Below are positions 6,348-9,883 of a stretch of DNA of 9,883 nucleotides, piece after piece; the first letter of the stretch is position 1, and every line of letters starts with the position of its first letter. The translations under genes and the position numbers were made by a program. Source of the stretch: a bacterium (GTDB lineage: Bacteria; Desulfobacterota; Binatia; UBA12015). Location of the stretch: contig JAPOLW010000110.1 of NCBI GenBank assembly GCA_029976905.1, positions 1-9,883 of the forward strand, given 5' to 3'. The notes under the pieces were generated by a model that made no database searches, had not been told where the DNA came from, and saw only the letters and a list, made by a program, of their open reading frames with translations.

Positions 6348-6749
6348 TCAGGCCAGCCGGGAAACGAAGGCACCGCTCGGATCGTGGAAGCGCACATGAT
6401 CGAATTCGACGCCGACCACGTGGGTGTCCCGACCAATGCAGCGGGCGTTGCGCACGAGGGCGCGGGCCACCAGTGCCTCGCCCCGGATTTCGAGAAGGGT
6501 TCCTGGCTCCAGGGCAATGTCGCTCGTGAAGCTCAGCCCACGCGGAGACAGGTCGCGAAGGCGGGACGTGCGCGAGCATCCACCCCCGGCTGTCGTCCAG
6601 GTCACGTGCGCGTCGTGGGGCCGTCGGAGGCTCGAGCGACGCTCGCGCGCTCCGCGGGCCGGCAGCGCCAGGGGACGCGCGCCCATGCGGACGGGGCGGG
6701 GCCCTTCATCTTCGGGACGGATTGCCATGCTCCCCGGGAGCACCCGCAC
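6348..6749 (-). CDS. PilZ domain protein (probable c-di-GMP receptor)
   Basis: This small protein of up to 133 residues is mostly one PilZ domain, a c-di-GMP-binding beta-barrel that usually acts in the cytoplasm on motility, secretion or envelope processes. Both ligand motifs are visible. An RxxxR-type stretch lies at 37-43 (RRSSLRR, best read as Arg38-x3-Arg42), and DLSPRG at 66-71 matches the D/N-x-S-x-x-G consensus. The strands LEIRGEALVARALVRNARCI and the closing VGVEF at 112-116 are typical of the domain. No other domain is attached. The start could be GTG at 6749 or ATG at 6728, neither with a well-spaced ribosome-binding site; the ATG loses only seven residues outside the domain. The gene begins 15 bp after the alcohol dehydrogenase stop and ends 31 bp before the DUF3604 gene, so co-transcription is likely. 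Confidence 0.8.
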   Translation of the reverse strand: MRVLPGSMAIRPEDEGPRPVRMGARPLALPARGARERRSSLRRPHDAHVTWTTAGGGCSRTSRLRDLSPRGLSFTSDIALEPGTLLEIRGEALVARALVRNARCIGRDTHVVGVEFDHVRFHDPSGAFVSRLA

Positions 6750-6764
6750 GCCGCCCGGCGCGCT

Positions 6765-8015
6765 TTAGCGCCCGAAATCGAAGAGGATCTTGACCGACTC
6801 GTGGGTGCCCTGCTCGTGCGCGCAGCGAAAGGCCTCACGGTAGTCCTCGAGGGTGAAGCGGTGCGTCAGGATGGGTGTGACGTCGACCCGCTTGCCACGC
6901 GCGAGGTCGAAGTAGTGTTCGATCGCGTGCTTCCAACGTCCCTCGAAGCTCTCGAAGCCGAACGCGTTGGAGCCGACCAGGTTGATCTCCTTGAAGTAGT
7001 GTGGGGACCACTCGAAGCGGGCGGGCGTGTCGACCCCGGAGAGGACGACGGTCGACCGCGGCCCTGCAATGCGGATGGCGACCTCGATGCTCTCGGCCGT
7101 GCCCACCGTATTGTAGACGACGCGGACGCCGTCGCTTCCGTACAGCATGGGGAGGGCGGGAATCCCGGGGGTGGCGGGCATGATTTCCCGAGCCTCGGTG
7201 ATCTCGGCGAAGCGCGCGACGATGTCTTCGGTGGGCTGCCACGCAATCGTCTCGCGCGCCCCGAGTTGGCGCGCGAGACGGGCCTGGTGCTCGAAGCGGG
7301 TGATTGCGTAGATCTGGCAATCGAAAAGCTTGTCGAGGATCTCGATGGCGCACAGGCCAAGCGTGCCGCAGCCGTAGACGACGACGATGTCCCCGGGTGC
7401 CGGAGGATGGCGCAGCACCGAGTGTAGGCTCACCGAGAAGGGGTCGGCGAGGACGGCCTCCTCGTCGGAGACGTCGTCGGGAACAGGGATGGCCATGCTG
7501 TGATGGGCCGGAAGTCGCCGCGCAAAGCCCCCCGAGGCTTCGCGGCAGGTTCCGGTATGGATACCCGGAGCGAGGCGTCCCCTCTTGAAGTTCACGCAAA
7601 GGGAAAATTGTCCTTGCGTGCAGGCGGGACAGAGGGGGGAAATGCCGCGCGGGGCGCACGACAGCCACGGGTTGAGCGCGACGCGTTGACCGACCTCGAG
7701 GTCGGTCACGGCGGGTCCCTTCTCCGCGACGGTCGCGACGACCTCGTGTCCGAGCACTTGCGGGAAGGTGGTGAACGTCGCCAGCGGCGAGTCGATTCCT
7801 TCGAAATCGAGAAAGACCTGTTTGTAATCGCTGCCGCAGATGCCACAGAGTCTGGTGTCGAGCAGAACCCAATCGGGGAAGGGAACTTCGGGCTCGGGAA
7901 TCTCTTCGAGAGAGAGGGGGGAGTGCTCGCCGAGATAGGCCGCCTTGTTCTCTTTCGTCTCCTGGATGAGGTGTATGATCTCTTCCGGCTTCACGTCGAA
8001 TACGAGTGCGCGCAT
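6765..8015 (-). CDS. Zinc-dependent alcohol dehydrogenase (MDR superfamily)
   Basis: This 416-residue medium-chain dehydrogenase/reductase should oxidise an alcohol or polyol (or reduce the carbonyl) with NAD(P). CGICGSD at 57-63 supplies catalytic zinc ligand Cys57 or Cys60, and GHE at 89-91 supplies His90 and Glu91. A structural-zinc lobe has Cys120, Cys129, Cys132 and Cys140; the first cysteine is eight residues from the second instead of the usual two. VVVYGCGTLG at 211-220 is the Rossmann GxGxxG. The protein is some 50-70 residues longer than a typical 350-residue MDR enzyme, with an N-terminal extension before the GroES-like domain and an insert (ATPGIPALPMLYGSD) near 281-295. The ATG at 8015 is chosen because AGAGGGAA lies about 8 nt upstream. 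An in-frame start at 8114 would add 33 unlikely residues. It is divergent from tetR and heads the probable adh-pilZ-DUF3604 unit. The substrate is not predictable. Confidence 0.93.
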   Translation of the reverse strand: MRALVFDVKPEEIIHLIQETKENKAAYLGEHSPLSLEEIPEPEVPFPDWVLLDTRLCGICGSDYKQVFLDFEGIDSPLATFTTFPQVLGHEVVATVAEKGPAVTDLEVGQRVALNPWLSCAPRGISPLCPACTQGQFSLCVNFKRGRLAPGIHTGTCREASGGFARRLPAHHSMAIPVPDDVSDEEAVLADPFSVSLHSVLRHPPAPGDIVVVYGCGTLGLCAIEILDKLFDCQIYAITRFEHQARLARQLGARETIAWQPTEDIVARFAEITEAREIMPATPGIPALPMLYGSDGVRVVYNTVGTAESIEVAIRIAGPRSTVVLSGVDTPARFEWSPHYFKEINLVGSNAFGFESFEGRWKHAIEHYFDLARGKRVDVTPILTHRFTLEDYREAFRCAHEQGTHESVKILFDFGR

Positions 8016-8076
8016 GATGGGGTTCCCTCTCGTGCTTCCGTTGTCTCGTGCGGTGGCCCGGATCTGCCGTCTTGCG

Positions 8077-8095
8077 AAAAAACTCTGGTTTTTTT
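8077..8095. other. A6-N6-T7 tract in GC-rich surroundings
   Basis: Six A, the spacer CTCTGG and seven T form an A/T dyad that stands out sharply from the GC-rich context, 61 bp upstream of the adh start. It could be intrinsically bent DNA or an UP-like promoter element. The all-A/T stem is too weak for a terminator. Confidence 0.4.
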
Positions 8096-8165
8096 CACAG
8101 GCACCGAACGGCACGTCAATGGCGCTGGCGAGCCCCGGGGTGATTCGGCCGTTCGCCCAAATCGT

Positions 8166-8178
8166 GCACTAGAAGTGC
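8166..8178. promoter_or_regulatory. Palindrome GCACT-AGA-AGTGC (candidate operator)
   Basis: Perfect 5-bp arms lie around a 3-bp centre. The site falls near where adh transcription would begin if the minus-strand TATTCT at 8183-8188 is its -10 box. It is a candidate for TetR binding, but its half-site differs from those of the two other palindromes. Confidence 0.35.
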
Positions 8179-8182
8179 CAGA

Positions 8183-8188
8183 AGAATA
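8183..8188 (-). promoter_or_regulatory. Possible -10 box for adh (TATTCT)
   Basis: The minus strand reads TATTCT, four of six matches to TATAAT. Seventeen bases further upstream is CTGCGA (8206-8211), a poor -35 with three matches. The -35 would overlap the palindrome at 8207-8219, as expected for a repressed promoter, and would leave a leader of about 160 nt. This is a weak call. Confidence 0.25.
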
Positions 8189-8206
8189 CCGGCGCTGAAA
8201 GCGGGT

Positions 8207-8219
8207 CGCAGATTCTGCG
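8207..8219. promoter_or_regulatory. Palindrome CGCAGATTCTGCG (candidate TetR operator)
   Basis: A perfect 13-bp palindrome, CGCAGA-T-TCTGCG, lies in the adh-tetR gap. Its centre is about 22 bp from that of the neighbouring palindrome at 8229-8242, close to two helical turns. Both share a CGYAG-type half-site. TetR dimers commonly bind paired palindromes of this size in divergent promoters. Confidence 0.5.
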
Positions 8220-8228
8220 CGTAATCCC

Positions 8229-8242
8229 GCGTAGTTCTACGC
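8229..8242. promoter_or_regulatory. Palindrome GCGTAGTTCTACGC (candidate TetR operator)
   Basis: A perfect 14-bp palindrome has 6-bp arms (GCGTAG and CTACGC) around a TT centre. It resembles the palindrome at 8207-8219 in its CGYAG half-site and lies about two helical turns from it. It is the best single operator candidate in the window. Confidence 0.5.
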
Positions 8243-8313
8243 TGGACAGGAGCCCTCGGTTTTCGGCATCAACAGGCTGCGGACGTGGGTTGGGTCCGAA
8301 AGGGAACGAGGGG

Positions 8314-8341
8314 GAGTCCTCTTCCGCGGAGCCCTCTTCCG
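8314..8341. repeat. 13-bp direct repeat with 15-bp period
   Basis: GAGTCCTCTTCCG at 8314-8326 recurs as GAGCCCTCTTCCG at 8329-8341 with one mismatch. It lies in the tetR leader. It may be a local duplication; no function is evident. Confidence 0.45.
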
Positions 8342-8363
8342 ACGACGACAGGCGTCGTTCGGA
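8338..8363 (+). other. Bulged hairpin in the tetR leader
   Basis: TCCG-ACGACG pairs with CGTCGT-T-CGGA. This gives a 10-bp stem with one bulged T (8359) and the loop ACAGG. It sits 60 bp before the tetR ATG and has no T-run after it, so it is more likely a leader structure than a terminator. Confidence 0.4.
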
Positions 8364-8413
8364 GAGCGCGCCGGGAACGACGGGTTTCGAGTCCTTCGTC
8401 GCAGACAGCACCC

Positions 8414-8419
8414 GGGGGA
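8414..8419 (+). promoter_or_regulatory. Ribosome-binding site that decides the tetR start
   Basis: GGGGGA ends three nucleotides before the ATG at 8423. Spacing is tight but acceptable. It supports this start over the in-frame ATG at 8285, which would add 46 low-complexity Arg/Ser/Pro residues before the DNA-binding domain. Confidence 0.5.
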
Positions 8420-8422
8420 ATC

Positions 8423-9058
8423 ATGGCCAACGATCGAGAGCAATCGGCGGAACGCATCGAGCAGGCGGCAACGGATTTGTTCGCGCGACACGGCTACGAC
8501 GCCGTGGGCGTGCGTGACATCGCGCGTATGGCGAGTGTGCCCGTAAGCGCGATCAACTACTACTTCGGCTCCAAGGAGGCTCTCTACCGGGAGTGCACGC
8601 GCAAGCTCACCGCAGAATATCTCAGCGAGGCGCGTGCCCGTCTGTCGGCCGGAGCCGATCTCAACGAGGTGATGAGCCATTACCTCGATACGGCAGGACG
8701 AGACTCGAAGCTCACGAAGCTCTGGCTCGACCTACAGCTTTCGGGCGATGCGGAGGCCCGGGCGTACTCTAGCCGCGAGGTTCTCGGACCCATGTGGCAG
8801 ATCCTCTCCGAAGCTCTCGCTCGCGATGGCGCGTCGACGACGGACCGGAGACTCGAAGCCCTCTCCTTCGTCGGAGCGGTCGTGCTCGATGCCGTCCTGG
8901 CCGATGATCAGATCGAATCCCTGCTCGGAGAGCCTTCCTCACAGGCGCGGAGCCGTTGGCGCGGGGAAATTCTCGAAAGGCTCGTTGCGACCCGGCGTCC
9001 GACCGCACCGGCTGGCGAGATGTTCGAGCCTGGCGTGGGGATCGGGAGCGGGAACTGA
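8423..9058 (+). CDS. TetR/AcrR family transcriptional regulator
   Basis: This 211-residue protein is a TetR-family one-component regulator, normally a dimeric repressor released by a small ligand. The N-terminal DNA-binding domain is clear. AERIEQAATDLFARHGYDAVGVRDIARMASVPVSAINYYFGSKEALY, in pieces across residues 9-55, is the canonical helix-turn-helix with the YYFGSKEAL signature after the recognition helix. The C-terminal ligand-binding half (about 60-190) is helical, as expected, and too divergent to name a ligand. The last 20 residues are Pro/Gly-rich and probably disordered. The length is normal for the family with the ATG at 8423, which has GGGGGA upstream. It is transcribed away from the alcohol dehydrogenase across a palindrome-rich gap, the usual layout for a local regulator. 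I infer that it controls itself and the adh-pilZ-DUF3604 unit. The GT87 gene follows after 77 bp and may be co-transcribed. Confidence 0.93.
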   Translation: MANDREQSAERIEQAATDLFARHGYDAVGVRDIARMASVPVSAINYYFGSKEALYRECTRKLTAEYLSEARARLSAGADLNEVMSHYLDTAGRDSKLTKLWLDLQLSGDAEARAYSSREVLGPMWQILSEALARDGASTTDRRLEALSFVGAVVLDAVLADDQIESLLGEPSSQARSRWRGEILERLVATRRPTAPAGEMFEPGVGIGSGN

Positions 9059-9135
9059 CGGGCGCTCGAGCCCGCCGTGGCGGCCTCCGGGGCCATCCTT
9101 GCTTCGGCTCGCCGCTGCCTTCAGCTTGAGAGTCG

Positions 9136-9883
9136 GTGGGAGAGAGGAAACCCTGGGGATTGGGAACGGCCGTCGCGGCGCTTCTTGCCGCTCTGAGCCT
9201 GGTGCCGGTGATTGCGATCGCCCGCACGTCGGCGGCGATCGATTTCTACCATGTCTGGCTGGTGGGTCCGCTCGTGGCGTCGGGCGAGGCGGTCGACGTC
9301 TACGACCCGGCCGCCCGCCGGGAACTCGGGGCACGCGCCCATCGGCGGGCCCACGAACCCGGTGTGGGGGACGCGCAGCGCCGCGCCGCGACGAAGTTCC
9401 GTCGCCTCGAGACGACTGGAACGCCCTTCTTGTACGCCTCGCTGGCGGCCGTCCAAACCGGCGATTACGACCGCGACCGGCTTACGTTCAATCTCGTCGG
9501 GCTCGCGGTCTATCTCTTCGCCCTGGCGGGCCTGGCGATTCGACTCGGCTATGGATGGATGGGCGTCTTTGGGCTGATGGCGTTCTCTCTGGCCGCCTTC
9601 GAGCCCCTGCTTTCGGACGTGCGGGTCGGCAACGTCAATCGGCTTCAGTTCGGTGTGCTCGCCATCTACGCACTGCTTCTCGCCGGTGGCGGTGACCGCA
9701 GGCGTGCGCCCTGGCGTTCGTTCCTGGCAGGTTGTTGCCTCGGCGTCGCCTCGATGTGGAAACCCAACCTCGCGATCGTGGGAGGCCTGGTCGCGTCGGT
9801 GTGGTGGGCGCGGGCAGAGAGTCGACGGCTCGCCACGCATGCCGCGGGCGTCGCGGTGGGTGTGGGGGCGGCCTTTCTCTACG
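9136..9883 (+). CDS. GT87 (DUF2029) family membrane glycosyltransferase, C-terminus outside window
   Basis: The 249 visible residues form the N-terminal part of a polytopic GT-C fold protein of the GT87/DUF2029 type. Members use polyprenyl-phosphate sugars (mannose or arabinose in studied cases) on the outer face of the inner membrane. The first helix (about 9-29) is followed by an external loop opening with DFYHVW; Asp36 is the candidate catalytic acid, and VYDPAARREL follows at 55-64. Further marks are TPFLYASL, the GNVNRLQ loop at about 165-171 and MWKPNLAI at 207-214, with hydrophobic segments near 115-135, 140-159, 170-184, 196-208, 212-225 and 235-249. An in-frame TGA at 9127 limits the N-terminus. 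GTG at 9136 gives a basic n-region (GERK) and a weak TGAGAG upstream. TTG at 9160 is the alternative. The reading frame stays open to the right edge. The sugar donor and acceptor cannot be predicted. Confidence 0.85.
   Translation, partial: MGERKPWGLGTAVAALLAALSLVPVIAIARTSAAIDFYHVWLVGPLVASGEAVDVYDPAARRELGARAHRRAHEPGVGDAQRRAATKFRRLETTGTPFLYASLAAVQTGDYDRDRLTFNLVGLAVYLFALAGLAIRLGYGWMGVFGLMAFSLAAFEPLLSDVRVGNVNRLQFGVLAIYALLLAGGGDRRRAPWRSFLAGCCLGVASMWKPNLAIVGGLVASVWWARAESRRLATHAAGVAVGVGAAFLY

Larger units (their letters stand above)
8016..8422. promoter_or_regulatory. 407-bp adh-tetR divergent control region
   Basis: No credible gene lies here; the short open frames crossing it have no recognisable content. 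It holds an A6-N6-T7 tract (8077-8095), three short perfect palindromes (8166-8178, 8207-8219, 8229-8242), a near-perfect direct repeat (8314-8341) and a bulged hairpin just ahead of tetR (8338-8363). The arrangement fits a shared promoter-operator region controlled by the divergent TetR protein. That role is inferred from layout. Confidence 0.6.

Noticed and set aside
6384..7427. 347-codon plus-strand frame opposite pilZ and adh
   Set aside because: It is antisense to a dehydrogenase with full zinc and Rossmann motifs and shows no independent signature.
8016..8114. N-terminal extension of the dehydrogenase from 8114
   Set aside because: The extra 33 residues look non-homologous, and the ATG at 8015 has a good Shine-Dalgarno and the natural start MRALVFDV.
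8169..8411. 80-codon minus-strand open frame in the adh-tetR gap
   Set aside because: It spans the palindromes and the leader hairpin, has no recognisable motif, and has Ser/Pro/Arg-rich composition typical of chance frames.
9059..9074. Possible terminator after tetR (CGGGC/GCCCG around a 6-nt loop)
   Set aside because: The stem is only 5 bp and no T-run follows. It is no better than expected by chance in GC-rich sequence.
1..9883. Defence system, mobile element or CRISPR array
   Set aside because: No transposase, integrase, nuclease, helicase, phage gene or regularly spaced repeat was found on either strand.

Overview
The window is GC-rich chromosomal DNA from a bacterium and is densely packed with nine protein genes on both strands. 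I see no tRNA, rRNA, CRISPR array, insertion sequence or prophage gene. An hpnG-hpnH hopanoid pair, a DUF3604 lipoprotein, a PilZ protein and a GT87 membrane protein together suggest a Gram-negative from the old 'Deltaproteobacteria' assemblage (Myxococcota, Binatota or relatives). This placement is inferred from gene content only; no phylogenetic marker is present.

Region 1 (1-2625, minus strand) is an apparent operon read plsC-like, hpnG, hpnH. HpnH is cut by the left edge. HpnH joins a 5'-deoxyadenosyl group to diploptene to give adenosylhopane, and HpnG releases the adenine. Together they start the side chain of bacteriohopanepolyols. The PlsC-like acyltransferase at the head of the operon is the unexpected member.

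Region 2 (2626-4043) starts with a 233-bp divergent intergenic stretch holding four successive perfect inverted repeats. It is followed by a plus-strand, membrane-anchored SGNH/GDSL hydrolase. That gene converges on the next one, and their two stop codons share one CTAG.

Region 3 (4040-8015, minus strand) is a second probable operon, read zinc-dependent alcohol dehydrogenase, PilZ protein, DUF3604 lipoprotein, with gaps of 15 and 31 bp.

Region 4 (8016-9883) is a 407-bp divergent control region with several short perfect palindromes, then a plus-strand TetR-family regulator and the start of a GT87-type polytopic glycosyltransferase that runs off the right edge. The palindromes between tetR and adh are good operator candidates, so the TetR protein probably controls itself and the adh-pilZ-DUF3604 unit.

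No clearly new defence or mobile system is visible. The most interesting points are the acyltransferase coupled to hpnGH beside a divergent esterase-fold gene, and the palindrome cluster between adh and tetR.
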